DNA of 64,000 bases, taken from assembly GCA_965116865.1 (NCBI GenBank), contig OZ220727.1, positions 1,116,001 through 1,180,000 on the forward strand, in the 5' to 3' direction. Made by a program: the position numbers and the translations under genes. Shown piece after piece: positions 53,395 to 62,217 of the stretch (the stretch's first letter is position 1; the number at the start of each line of letters is the position of its first letter). This stretch comes from Aldehydirespirator sp965116865. Lineage in GTDB: Bacteria; Actinomycetota; Acidimicrobiia; Acidimicrobiales; Aldehydirespiratoraceae. Below the pieces are notes generated by a model. It was not told the DNA's origin and did no database searches. It saw only the letters and a list, made by a program, of their open reading frames with translations.

Positions 53395-54273
53395 ATGGTC
53401 AACGCCGTAGAGGTCTCAGACCTCACCGTCAAGTTCGACCACGTCACCGCTCTCGACGGGGTGACCCACATCTTCGAGCCGGGCACGTCCACCGCGGTGA
53501 TGGGGGTCAACGGTTCGGGCAAGACCACCATGCTGGAATGCCTGGCCGGGCTGCAGAAGCCCACCGCGGGCAGCGTCCGGGGGGTGACGTCGAACCTCGC
53601 CTACGTGTGCCAGCACCTGCCCGCCTGCTGGATGCCCATCACAGCCGGCGAGGTTTTGGCCATGGGCCGCTACGGCAAGCGGGGACTGCTCGGGCGGCTG
53701 GGGGACGAGGACCGGGCCGCCATGCGGGACGCGGGAACCAAGCTCGATGTGAACCAGCTCGCGAAGAGGAGTTTCGGCGACCTCAGCGGAGGCCAGCAGC
53801 AGAGGGTGCGGATCGCGCAGGTGCTGGCAGGCGAGCCGGACGTCCTCATGCTCGACGAGCCCGTCACCGGCTTGGACATTCCCAGCCAGGAACGGATCCT
53901 CGAAGTGATCGACGACTGCTCGAGCCGGGGTGCCGTCGTGATCATCACCACCCACCATCTCGACGAGGCCCGGCATTGCGACTCGGTGATGTTGATGGCC
54001 AACCGGCTGATCGCCGCGGGCACGCCCGCGGAGATCCTCACCGAGGAGCGGTTGAGGGAAGCGTTCGCGGATCGGCTGCTCGGGGGCCACGCAGGCCACG
54101 ATCACGACCATGAGCTCATCGTGCTCGACGACCACGGCCACGGGCACGTCCACGGGCACGTCCGTGATGGCCATGACCATCACGGAACCGGTCACAGTCA
54201 CGGACACAGCCACGACCACGACCACAGACACCGGGAGCACGGCCATCAGGACCACGGACCCCACGCCCATTAG
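53395..54273 (+). CDS. znuC: Metal ABC transporter ATPase with His-rich tail (ZnuC-like)
   Basis: 292 aa. Walker A GVNGSGKTT, Q-loop region YVCQHLPACWMPI, signature LSGGQQQRVRIAQ, Walker B DVLMLDEPVTGLD, switch His TTHHLDE. The order and spacing match ABC-3 metal importers. The last ~60 residues are a His/Asp/Gly chain (GHAGHDHDHE, HGHGHVHGHV, GHSHGHSHDHDH), expected to bind Zn or Ni. znuBA lacks an ATPase and lies 7.5 kb away, so this is the probable partner. The TAG stop falls at the first bases of MITE copy I. Confidence 0.85.
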   Translation: MVNAVEVSDLTVKFDHVTALDGVTHIFEPGTSTAVMGVNGSGKTTMLECLAGLQKPTAGSVRGVTSNLAYVCQHLPACWMPITAGEVLAMGRYGKRGLLGRLGDEDRAAMRDAGTKLDVNQLAKRSFGDLSGGQQQRVRIAQVLAGEPDVLMLDEPVTGLDIPSQERILEVIDDCSSRGAVVIITTHHLDEARHCDSVMLMANRLIAAGTPAEILTEERLREAFADRLLGGHAGHDHDHELIVLDDHGHGHVHGHVRDGHDHHGTGHSHGHSHDHDHRHREHGHQDHGPHAH

Positions 54274-54410
54274 AGCGAGCGCGAATAGGCGAGGAACCAT
54301 CGTGCCGCAGCGGTGCCGATCCCGCTCTTGTTCGCTTCGCTCACGGGCCGTTCGGGCCACGGCCTCACCCGTATGCGCCTGATCGCTCACCTCTCCGCTC
54401 GGCCTCTGAG
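54271..54410. mobile_element. MITE-like element, copy I
   Basis: Left TAGAGCGAGCGCGAATAGGC; right CTCTCCGCTCGGCCTCTGAG. The core CCCGCTCTTGTTCGCTTCGC is conserved. Its first three bases are the znuC stop codon. Confidence 0.82.
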
Positions 54411-54425
54411 AGACAGCGCGGCGCG

Positions 54426-55658
54426 ATGAGAGCGGTTCGGCGGGATGTGGCCGTCATCGGTGCCGGTCCGGCCGGGGCGGCGGCCGCCATCCGGGCCGCT
54501 CGGGGCGGCGCCCGGGTGACGGTCTTCGAGAAAGGGTCTCCCGGTCGGGACAAGGTGTGCGGAGACGGCCTCACTCCCAGGGCGGTGGCGGCCCTCGATG
54601 AGCTCGGCGTCACCCTCGACGGAGCGCACCGCATCGACGGACTGCGGATGATCGCGGGCAGCACGCGGCGTGAGCTGCTGTGGCCCTCGAACAACCGGTT
54701 CGGCCCCCACGGAGCTGTGTGGCCCCGCCGAGCGCTGGACAAGCACCTCGTCGAGGCGGCCGGGGAGGCCGGTGCCGAGATCCTATGGAACACCGAGGTC
54801 ATGCCCACCCTGGCGGACGACGGCACGGTCGTCGGCGTGGAGAGCGCCGACGACGGGGGGCGCTGGCCGGCCGACCTGGTCGTGCTGGCCGCCGGCGCCC
54901 CCGGCGCAGCCGCCCGCGCTCTCGGGGCCGAACGTGTCGAGTCGGAGCCCTTCGGTCTTGCCATCCGCACCTATGCCCCCAGCCCCCGCCACTCCGACCG
55001 CCACCTCGAGGCATGCCTCACTCTGCGAGGAGCCGGGGGCGGATGGGTTCCCGGCTACGGCTGGATGTTCCCGGCCGGCGACGGCACGGTGAACATCGGC
55101 GCGGGCTCCATGTCCACCATGAAGGGCTTCCGAAAGCTCAACCTCAACCGCTTGTTGAGCGACTACCGGGATCTGGTGGCAGAAGAGTGGGAGCTCGGCG
55201 ACTTCCTGGAACGGCCCCGGGCCTGGAGGCTGCCCATGAGCGTCGGCCGTCGCCACGGCCCCGGATGGGCCGCAGTGGGCGACGCGGCCGGACTGATCAA
55301 TCCGATGAACGGCGAGGGCATCGACTACGGGTTGGAGTCGGGGATGCTTCTGGCCGATCTGTTCCTGGCCGGCCCGGCGGCTGCTCCCGACGCCTACGAC
55401 CGCATCATCGGCGAGCGCTTCGACGGGTTCCTGCGCACCGGGCGGCGCTTCAGCTTCCTCATCGGCCACCCTTGGATCCTGCGCAACGGCCTGCGCTTGG
55501 CCGTCGGAACGCAGGCGGTAGCCGACATCACCCTGCAGGTGATGGGCAACCTCGTCGACGGCGACACGCCGGGGCTCGCGCCGCGCGTCCTGGACGTAGT
55601 CGACCGGGGCCTGAAGCTCGCCGATCCGCTGCTGCGCCGCACCCGAGCGGCCGCCTAG
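54426..55658 (+). CDS. FAD-dependent geranylgeranyl-reductase-family oxidoreductase
   Basis: 410 aa. N-terminal dinucleotide fold DVAVIGAGPAGAAAAIRAAR, then the family block DKVCGDGLTPRAVAALDELG, and the C-terminal FAD motif WAAVGDAAGLINPMNGEGID. The family reduces isoprenoid double bonds, for example the menaquinone side chain in actinobacteria; that is the best guess here. ATG 54426. The TAG stop lies in the end of the reversed MITE copy J. Confidence 0.85.
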   Translation: MRAVRRDVAVIGAGPAGAAAAIRAARGGARVTVFEKGSPGRDKVCGDGLTPRAVAALDELGVTLDGAHRIDGLRMIAGSTRRELLWPSNNRFGPHGAVWPRRALDKHLVEAAGEAGAEILWNTEVMPTLADDGTVVGVESADDGGRWPADLVVLAAGAPGAAARALGAERVESEPFGLAIRTYAPSPRHSDRHLEACLTLRGAGGGWVPGYGWMFPAGDGTVNIGAGSMSTMKGFRKLNLNRLLSDYRDLVAEEWELGDFLERPRAWRLPMSVGRRHGPGWAAVGDAAGLINPMNGEGIDYGLESGMLLADLFLAGPAAAPDAYDRIIGERFDGFLRTGRRFSFLIGHPWILRNGLRLAVGTQAVADITLQVMGNLVDGDTPGLAPRVLDVVDRGLKLADPLLRRTRAAA

Positions 55659-55795
55659 AGGCCGAGCGGGTAGGCAGCACCGTGGAAACGGGGCCCCGGG
55701 CCCGAGCGGCCCGCGAACGCACCGAAGAACAGCGGGAAACCCAACCCCGAGCGGCCCGCGAACGCACCGCAGAACAGCGGGAAACCCGGCTCGAC
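55656..55795. mobile_element. MITE-like element, reversed copy J fused to ppc
   Basis: It begins TAGAGGCCGAGCGGGTAGGC, the reverse-complement form of the family's right terminus. The core GAGCGGCCCGCGAACGCACC follows and is tandemly duplicated. The left terminus is gone; the sequence passes in frame into ppc. Confidence 0.7.
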
Positions 55796-58519
55796 GGGCC
55801 GCTGGGAGAGCTCGACTCCGCGTTGCGCGGCGACATCCGGCGTATCGGCGCCCAGCTCGGCGACACGCTGGTCCGCCAGCACGGACCCGGGCTGCTCGAA
55901 CGGGTGGAGCAGGTGCGCCGCTTGGCCCGGGGTCTGCGTCGCAGCTACGAGGACAGCACAGAGCTGGCCGAGTTCCTGGCCGATGTGGGCGTGGCCGAGG
56001 CCGGCCTGCTCGCCCGGGCCTTCACCGTGTACTTCCATCTCGCCAACACCGCCGAGCAGGTACACCGCATCGACGACCTCACCGAGAAACGGGCGGCCGG
56101 CTCCAACCGCTTCGGCGAGATGGTCGGCCGGCTGCGCGAGATGGGCTACGCCGACGACGAGATAGTCGCCACCGTCAACTCGGCCGAACTGCGGCCCGTG
56201 TTCACCGCCCATCCCACTGAGGCGTCGCGCCGGTCGATCCTGGACAAGCTGGCCGAGATCTCCAGCCTGATCGAGCAGCGGGCCCACGCGGGCGCCGACG
56301 AGACGGCCCGCCGCCGAGTGGACCGCAGAGTGGACGAGTTGATCGACGCCATCTGGCAGACGGACGAGTTGCGCCGACAGCGTCCCGACCCGGTGGACGA
56401 GGCCCGGTCGATCCTCTACTTCCTCACCGAGATCGCGGTGGAGGGTACGCCCGAACTGTTCGACGACATCGACTCCGTACTCGAGTCTGTGGGAGGGGAA
56501 CTCGATCCCGACCGGTCGCCCGTCCGCTTCGGGTCGTGGGTGGGCGGCGACCGGGACGGCAACCCCAACGTCACCCCGGCCACCACTGTGGAGGTGCTCG
56601 AGTTTCAGCGTCACAGGGCTCTGCGCTTGCTGATCGAGGAGATCGAGGGGCTGTCGTCGGAGTTGAGCGTGGGTCTGGCGGTTCGCGGGGTCTCCGAGGA
56701 GCTGGCCGAGCGGCTGGAGGCCGACCGCGAGCAGTTCCGAGAAGTCACGGCCCGGTTCGACACGCTCAGCGCGGGCGAGCCCTACCGCCAGAGGCTGGCG
56801 GTCGTGCACCGGCGCCTGCTCGAGACGGACCAGCCGGCGCCCGGAGCTCGCGCCTACCGCTCGGCGGACGAGTTGGCCCGCGACCTGGCCGTGATCGCTC
56901 GGTCGCTGGAGGCCAACCAGGGCCGCCTGCTGGCCCGCGGGCGGCTGGCCCGGGTGCGGCGCATCGTGGCAATGATCGGGTTCGACCTCGCCACTCTCGA
57001 CATCCGCGAGCACTCCGAGCGCCACCACTTGGCGCTGGCCCGCCTGTTCGCGCCGCTTGGAATCGACTACCCCCGGCTGCCGGCAGAGGAACGGGCGGCG
57101 CTGCTCGCCGGTGAGCTGGCCGGCCCCCGGCCGCTGGCGCCGCGCGGGCGGCCCCTGCCGGACGGCGCCGAGGACGTGCTGGAGCTGTTCCGGGTGCTGC
57201 GCCGTCAGATGGACGCGCGCGGCGACCAGATCGTGCGCAGCTACATCGTGTCCATGACCCGCGGTGTCGACGACGTGCTGGCGCCGGCAGTCCTGGCGCG
57301 GGAGGCCGGGCTCGTAGACCTGACCGCGGGAGTGGCCCGGCTGGGGTTCGTGCCCCTGTTCGAGACCATCGACGACCTGCGCTCGGTCGGGCCGGTGCTG
57401 AGGGATCTGCTCGCAGTGGAGCCCTACCGGCGCCTCGTCGAGTTGCGGGGCGGCGTCCAGGAGGTGATGGTCGGCTACTCCGACTCCAACAAGGACGGCG
57501 GGATCACGACGTCGCAATGGGAGATCCACAAGGCGCTGAGAGCTATCGCGGAGGTCTCGGACGCCACCGGGGTTCAGACGACGGTGTTCCACGGCCGGGG
57601 AGGCACCGTCGGGCGGGGCGGAGGACCCACCCACGCCTCCATCCTGGGCCAGCCGCCCGGCGCGGTGCGCGGCTCGGTCAAAATCACCGAGCAGGGAGAG
57701 GTGATAGCCGACAAGTACGGACTGCCACGGCTGGCTCATCGCAACCTTGACCTGGCTTTCGCAGCCGTGGTCGAGGCGTCGATGGCCCACCGGTCGCCCC
57801 GCCACGACCCCGCCGTGACCCGGAGGTGGAACCAGGTGATGGAGACGGCCTCCGGCGCGGCCTACGGCGCCTACCGGGCCTTCCTGCAGGCCCCCGGCCT
57901 GGTCGAGTACTTCCAATCGTCCACTCCGGTGGAGGAGCTGACCAAGATGAACATCGGCTCCCGTCCGTCACGGCGCAGCCGCGCCGACGAGGGAATCGAG
58001 GGTCTGCGGGCCATCCCCTGGGTGTTCGGCTGGACCCAGTCCCGCCAAATCGTGCCGGGATGGTTCGGGGTCGGCACGGGACTGGCGGCGGCTCGAGCGG
58101 CCGGCATGGGTTCGGACCTGGGCGAGATGCACGAGGGGTGGCAGTTCTTCCGCACGTTCGTCTCCAACGTGGAGATGACCCTGTTCAAGACCGACCTGGC
58201 CATCGCCCACCACTACGTGTCGACGCTGGTAGATCCGGCTCTGCACTGCCACTTCGACGCGGTGTGTGCCGAGTACGACCGCACCGTCACCCAAGTGACC
58301 GAGCTCACCGGCAGGGGCCTGCTCGAGGACTTGCCGATCCTGCGCCGCACCCTGGCGGTGCGCGACGCCTACCTCGACCCGATCAACGTGCTGCAGGCCG
58401 ACCTCCTGGCCCGGCACAGGGCCGGACGGGCCGGAGTCTCAGCCGAGGACGAGTTTCTGCTCCGCACGCTGCTGCTCACTGTCAACGGTGTGGCCGCCGG
58501 CATGCGCAACACCGGCTGA
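55682..58519 (+). CDS. ppc: Phosphoenolpyruvate carboxylase, with repeat-derived N-terminus
   Basis: 945 aa from GTG 55682. Catalytic signatures: FTAHPTEASRRSI, VMVGYSDSNKDGGITTSQWE and FHGRGGTVGRGGGPTHASIL; the C-terminus ends AAGMRNTG, as in all PEPC. It carboxylates PEP to oxaloacetate to refill the TCA cycle. The first ~37 residues (ARAARERTEEQRETQ and a second similar unit) precede the usual PEPC beginning and come from MITE copy J. A start after the repeat is not obvious, so the extension is probably translated. Confidence 0.95.
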   Translation: METGPRARAARERTEEQRETQPRAARERTAEQRETRLDGPLGELDSALRGDIRRIGAQLGDTLVRQHGPGLLERVEQVRRLARGLRRSYEDSTELAEFLADVGVAEAGLLARAFTVYFHLANTAEQVHRIDDLTEKRAAGSNRFGEMVGRLREMGYADDEIVATVNSAELRPVFTAHPTEASRRSILDKLAEISSLIEQRAHAGADETARRRVDRRVDELIDAIWQTDELRRQRPDPVDEARSILYFLTEIAVEGTPELFDDIDSVLESVGGELDPDRSPVRFGSWVGGDRDGNPNVTPATTVEVLEFQRHRALRLLIEEIEGLSSELSVGLAVRGVSEELAERLEADREQFREVTARFDTLSAGEPYRQRLAVVHRRLLETDQPAPGARAYRSADELARDLAVIARSLEANQGRLLARGRLARVRRIVAMIGFDLATLDIREHSERHHLALARLFAPLGIDYPRLPAEERAALLAGELAGPRPLAPRGRPLPDGAEDVLELFRVLRRQMDARGDQIVRSYIVSMTRGVDDVLAPAVLAREAGLVDLTAGVARLGFVPLFETIDDLRSVGPVLRDLLAVEPYRRLVELRGGVQEVMVGYSDSNKDGGITTSQWEIHKALRAIAEVSDATGVQTTVFHGRGGTVGRGGGPTHASILGQPPGAVRGSVKITEQGEVIADKYGLPRLAHRNLDLAFAAVVEASMAHRSPRHDPAVTRRWNQVMETASGAAYGAYRAFLQAPGLVEYFQSSTPVEELTKMNIGSRPSRRSRADEGIEGLRAIPWVFGWTQSRQIVPGWFGVGTGLAAARAAGMGSDLGEMHEGWQFFRTFVSNVEMTLFKTDLAIAHHYVSTLVDPALHCHFDAVCAEYDRTVTQVTELTGRGLLEDLPILRRTLAVRDAYLDPINVLQADLLARHRAGRAGVSAEDEFLLRTLLLTVNGVAAGMRNTG

Positions 58520-58670
58520 GCAACTGGCTACGGCCGGGCAATCAGCTGCCACAGCCTGCGCTATCGCAGCGAAAGGCAACCCATACGCGAAGGCGCTCCG
58601 GTCGTCGCGGTCGGTCCTCTCGACTGCGCTGCTCAGAAGCCTGGACCTCGCAACGAGACGTCCACTCCGG

Positions 58671-59858
58671 TCATGGCGACTCTGAACGGGATCTGAGCCC
58701 TTCAAGCACCTCGGCGGTGTCGGCGCCCAGCGCAGGGGGTGCCAGGCGGTGCGAGGCCGGCGTGCGCGAGAAGCTGATGGGGTTGGCGACGGTGGCAGCC
58801 GACTGGCCGTCGCCGCTCGACAAACGGCGCACCGGGTCGAGTCCGAGCTCAGCAGCCAACCGGAACGCGTCCTCGATCGTGTTGACCGGACTGCAGGGCA
58901 CCCCATGAGCAGTCAAGCGCTCCACCCACTGACCACAGGGCCGGTGCCGCAGGATGGACTCCAGTTCGGCCCTCACGGCCTCCCGGTGCTCAACACGAGC
59001 GGGATTGGACGACAAGCGACGGTCGGAAGCCAGGTGGGGCGCGTCCAGCGCCTCGCACAGAGCCGAGAACTGGCGATCGTTGGTGGCGGCGACGGCAATG
59101 GGTTCCGTGGCCGTCGAGAACGTCTGGTACGGGGTGATGCTCGGATGGAGGTTCCCGATCCGGCCCGGCACCACCCCGCCGCTGACGAATGACGACGCCT
59201 GATTGACCAGCGCCGCCAGCGCCGACGACAGCAGGTTGACCTCGATGAACTGGCCCAGACCACTGGACTGTCGCTCGACCAGCGCGGCGACGACGCCGAT
59301 CGTTGCATACAGCCCGGTCACCACATCGACTATGGCCACTCCGGTTCTGGCGGGCGTCCCTTCGGCCTCTCCGGTGATGCTCATCAGGCCGCTGGCCGCC
59401 TGCACGATGAAGTCGTAGCCCGTCAAGTCACGCCCGCCGGCGGGCCCGTAGGCGCTCACCCGGCAGTAGACCAGGCCCGGGTTGCCGGCCTGCAGCGACT
59501 CGTAGTCGAGACCGAAGCGCTCCGCGGTGCCGGCGCGAAAGTTCTCCACCACCACGTCGGCGGAGCGGGCCAGGGCCCGGGCCTGGGCGAGCTGCTCGGG
59601 GTCGGCGAGGTCGAGGGTCGCGCTGCGCTTGTTGCGGTTCGCCGACAGGTAATAGGTGGCCGAGCCGTCATCGGCGAATGGCGGGCCCCACGAGCGGGTG
59701 TCGTCACCGAGGCCTGGCCGCTCGATCTTGATCACATCGGCACCGAGATCGCCCAGCATCATGGCGGCCAAGGGGCCGGCCAGGATGCGCGAGAAGTCGA
59801 CAACCACGACACCGTCCAGCGGCCCTCCAGCCGAGACCTCAGCACCGGACATTGACAT
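58671..59858 (-). CDS. CaiB/BaiF-type (family III) CoA transferase
   Basis: 395 aa. The N-terminal block DGVVVVDFSRILAGPLAAMM LGDLGADVIKIE-type sequence and ADVVVENFRAGTAERFGLDY are family signatures. The likely catalytic Asp is in TGVAIVDVVTGLYATIGV. It moves CoA between carboxylic acids; the acid is not predictable (formyl-, succinyl- and carnitine-CoA enzymes share this fold). ATG 59858 or the next ATG. A single gene with no pathway neighbours. Confidence 0.88.
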   Translation of the reverse strand: MSMSGAEVSAGGPLDGVVVVDFSRILAGPLAAMMLGDLGADVIKIERPGLGDDTRSWGPPFADDGSATYYLSANRNKRSATLDLADPEQLAQARALARSADVVVENFRAGTAERFGLDYESLQAGNPGLVYCRVSAYGPAGGRDLTGYDFIVQAASGLMSITGEAEGTPARTGVAIVDVVTGLYATIGVVAALVERQSSGLGQFIEVNLLSSALAALVNQASSFVSGGVVPGRIGNLHPSITPYQTFSTATEPIAVAATNDRQFSALCEALDAPHLASDRRLSSNPARVEHREAVRAELESILRHRPCGQWVERLTAHGVPCSPVNTIEDAFRLAAELGLDPVRRLSSGDGQSAATVANPISFSRTPASHRLAPPALGADTAEVLEGLRSRSESP

Positions 59859-59950
59859 TCACCCCGCCACTCTACGGCCACGGCGCGAGCTGGTTGCGAC
59901 GCTGGTCCGCAGAGCCGCAGCTACGGTTCAGCTCCGCCTCTGGCGTTGTC

Positions 59951-60907
59951 TCAGCGTTCCTCGCGGTGGTAGGGCAGGCAGAGTTCGGCCGGTGCGGGAG
60001 ACGGCCGGTTGCGGGCCCGCCAACTCACCAGCACCAACACAAGGACCGTGAGGACGAATGGCAGGATCCCGAGCAGCGCGGGCGAGATCGAGTTGAGATG
60101 GACCCCCAGCACCGACACGTCGAAGGTCTGCAGGCGAGGCTGCAACGCCAGCGTGAAGCCGAACAACAGCGCGCCCGCGGCCAGCCGGCCGGGCCGCCAC
60201 GCCCCGAAAATCACCAGAGCGACCGCTATCCAGCCGCGCCCGGCGACCATTCCCTCGGTCCATCCGGCCGCCATGTAGAGCGACAGGAAGGCGCCCGCGG
60301 CACCCGCGAAGGCGCCCCCCACAAGCACAGCCCCCGCACGGAGGCCCACCACCGAGTGCCCAGCGCCGTCCGTCGTCGCGGCGGACTCACCCACCGCCCG
60401 CAGGGCCAGGCCCAGCCGGGTGCGGTTCAGCACGAACCACGTCGCCGCTCCGAGCAGACCGGCCAGGTACACCACCGGCGGATGGTCGAACAGGACGGGG
60501 CCGATCCACGGTATGTCCGCCAACCCGACGATCCCCAAGTCGGTGAACACCGACTCCGGCCGGCGGATCACCCAGTCGCGGCCCACATAGGCCGACAGCC
60601 CCACTCCGCCGATGGTGATCGCCAGGCCCGACACGACCTGCCCGGCGCCGGCGGCCACGCTGACCACAGCATGCACCGCGGCCACGAGCATGCCCACCAC
60701 CGCCGCCGCGACGAAGCCGGCCCACGGGCTTCGGGTGCCCAGCGCCACGATGAATCCCGACACCGCCCCCATCGACATCATCCCCTCGACGCCGAGGTTC
60801 AGCACCCCGGCCCGCTCTGCGATGAGCTCGCCGAGAGCGGCCAGGTATATGAGGGTCCCGAACTGCACGCTCGCCACCAGCAGGCCGACGACGGCGTCTT
60901 CAGACAC
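59951..60907 (-). CDS. BMP-type ABC transporter permease 2
   Basis: 318 aa, 8-10 hydrophobic helices, with ERAGVLNLGVEGMMSMGAVS and VGESAATTDGAGHSVVGLR, the conserved loops of nucleoside/simple-sugar permeases (NupQ/YufQ type). The start overlaps the end of the first permease gene by 8 bp. It works with the next two genes and the binding lipoprotein at the window edge. Confidence 0.9.
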   Translation of the reverse strand: MSEDAVVGLLVASVQFGTLIYLAALGELIAERAGVLNLGVEGMMSMGAVSGFIVALGTRSPWAGFVAAAVVGMLVAAVHAVVSVAAGAGQVVSGLAITIGGVGLSAYVGRDWVIRRPESVFTDLGIVGLADIPWIGPVLFDHPPVVYLAGLLGAATWFVLNRTRLGLALRAVGESAATTDGAGHSVVGLRAGAVLVGGAFAGAAGAFLSLYMAAGWTEGMVAGRGWIAVALVIFGAWRPGRLAAGALLFGFTLALQPRLQTFDVSVLGVHLNSISPALLGILPFVLTVLVLVLVSWRARNRPSPAPAELCLPYHREER

Positions 60908-62006
60908 GCTCGGCCGTCCCGCGGTCGCCGGCGCCGGCTACGGTGCGGCGCTCGCCGATCTCCCACCGGATCCGATAGTTGAGGAGCACGGCCACCGCCA
61001 GCGCTGCGAGAAGGATCAACGCCTGCAGGATCACCGAGATCGACGACTCCACACCGAGCGTCTGGATCGACTGGCCGCCGACCTGCACAGCGCCGAACAC
61101 GCAGGCCACCACGGCCACGCCGGAGGGCCGCATCAGCGCGAGCGCGGCCACGATGATTCCCGCGTATCCGTAGCCGTTCGACAGGCCGGGAGACAGACGG
61201 CTGGCCGTCCCGGTCAACTCCACCGCCCCGGCCAGTCCGGCGATGGCTCCGGACAGCAGCAGAGAGACCAAGATCTTGCGCTCCAAGGAGATCCCCGCAT
61301 AGCGCGCCGTCGCCGCCGACGATCCAGCGACCCGGAGCTCGTACCCCCAGGCGGTGCGCGCCACCGCCAGCCAGAACACGATCAGCAGCCCCGCCGCCAT
61401 CAGCACACCGACATGCGCCCGACCGAACAGCACCGGCAAGGACGACTGGTCGGGCAGTTCGGCGATGACCGCGAACCCGAACGAGTCGGGATCCTTCCAA
61501 GGCCCCACCTCGAGCCATTCGACGATCCGGATCGACACCTCCACCAGCATCAGGGTGGTGATGATCTCGTTCACGTTCAGGTACGCACGGGCCAGCGCCG
61601 GCCCGACGGCGAGAACCAGTCCCCCCAGCGCGCCGGCGGCGACCATCACCACGATCAGCGGCGGCCCGGCGAGGTCCTCAGCCACTAGGGCGACGGCGGT
61701 GGCCAGCGTGGCGCCGGCCATCATCTGACCCTCCGCTCCGATGTTCCAGAGCCCCATCGACCCCGCCACCGCCACCGCCAGCCCGGTCAACGCCAGCGGG
61801 GTGGCCCTCACCAGGGTGCGCGACAGCGAGTCGGTCCCGCCGAGAGAGGAGTCCAGCATCCGCTCGTACACGGTGATCGGGGAATGGCCCGAAGCCGCCA
61901 GCAGGACCGCGCCCACCACGAGGGCCGCTCCGATCCCGACCAGGAAGGCGACGCCCTGCGCAGCCGGCACCACGCGCTCGCGCCGCTGGAGCACCGGAAG
62001 GATCAT
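60900..62006 (-). CDS. BMP-type ABC transporter permease 1
   Basis: 368 aa from ATG 62006 (MILPVLQRRERVVPAAQ). It carries GLWNIGAEGQMMAGATLATA, NEIITTLMLVEVSI and the loop LRVAGSSAATARYAGISLER, typical of NupP/YufP permeases. The frame stays open upstream through two 63-bp repeats, giving an alternative start with 53 extra repeat residues; the hydrophobic protein begins naturally at 62006. Confidence 0.9.
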   Translation of the reverse strand: MILPVLQRRERVVPAAQGVAFLVGIGAALVVGAVLLAASGHSPITVYERMLDSSLGGTDSLSRTLVRATPLALTGLAVAVAGSMGLWNIGAEGQMMAGATLATAVALVAEDLAGPPLIVVMVAAGALGGLVLAVGPALARAYLNVNEIITTLMLVEVSIRIVEWLEVGPWKDPDSFGFAVIAELPDQSSLPVLFGRAHVGVLMAAGLLIVFWLAVARTAWGYELRVAGSSAATARYAGISLERKILVSLLLSGAIAGLAGAVELTGTASRLSPGLSNGYGYAGIIVAALALMRPSGVAVVACVFGAVQVGGQSIQTLGVESSISVILQALILLAALAVAVLLNYRIRWEIGERRTVAGAGDRGTAERV

Positions 62007-62008
62007 GG

Positions 62009-62163
62009 CCCCACCCGCACGGCGGCCCCGCGGCCGCGGAATGGTCCCGCAACTGCCAATGGGATCATGAGACGCACCCGCACGGCGGCCCCGCGGCCGC
62101 GGAATGGTCCCGCAACTGCCAATGGGATCATGAGACGCACCCGCACGGCGGCCCCGCGGCCGC
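62009..62163. repeat. 63-bp tandem repeat between ABC ATPase and permease
   Basis: CACCCGCACGGCGGCCCCGC... repeats with a 63-bp period (2.4 copies). On the minus strand it is open in phase with the permease (21 codons per unit) and each unit has an ATG-like CATGAG site. Confidence 0.92.
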
Positions 62164-62217
62164 ATGCCCTGCGCCGGCAGCCCGTCCCCAGCCGCTCGGC
62201 GACCCCGGCCGGGCCGG

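Noticed and set aside
55655..57916. 753-codon minus-strand frame opposite ppc
   Set aside because: Antisense shadow; ppc has all catalytic motifs on the plus strand.
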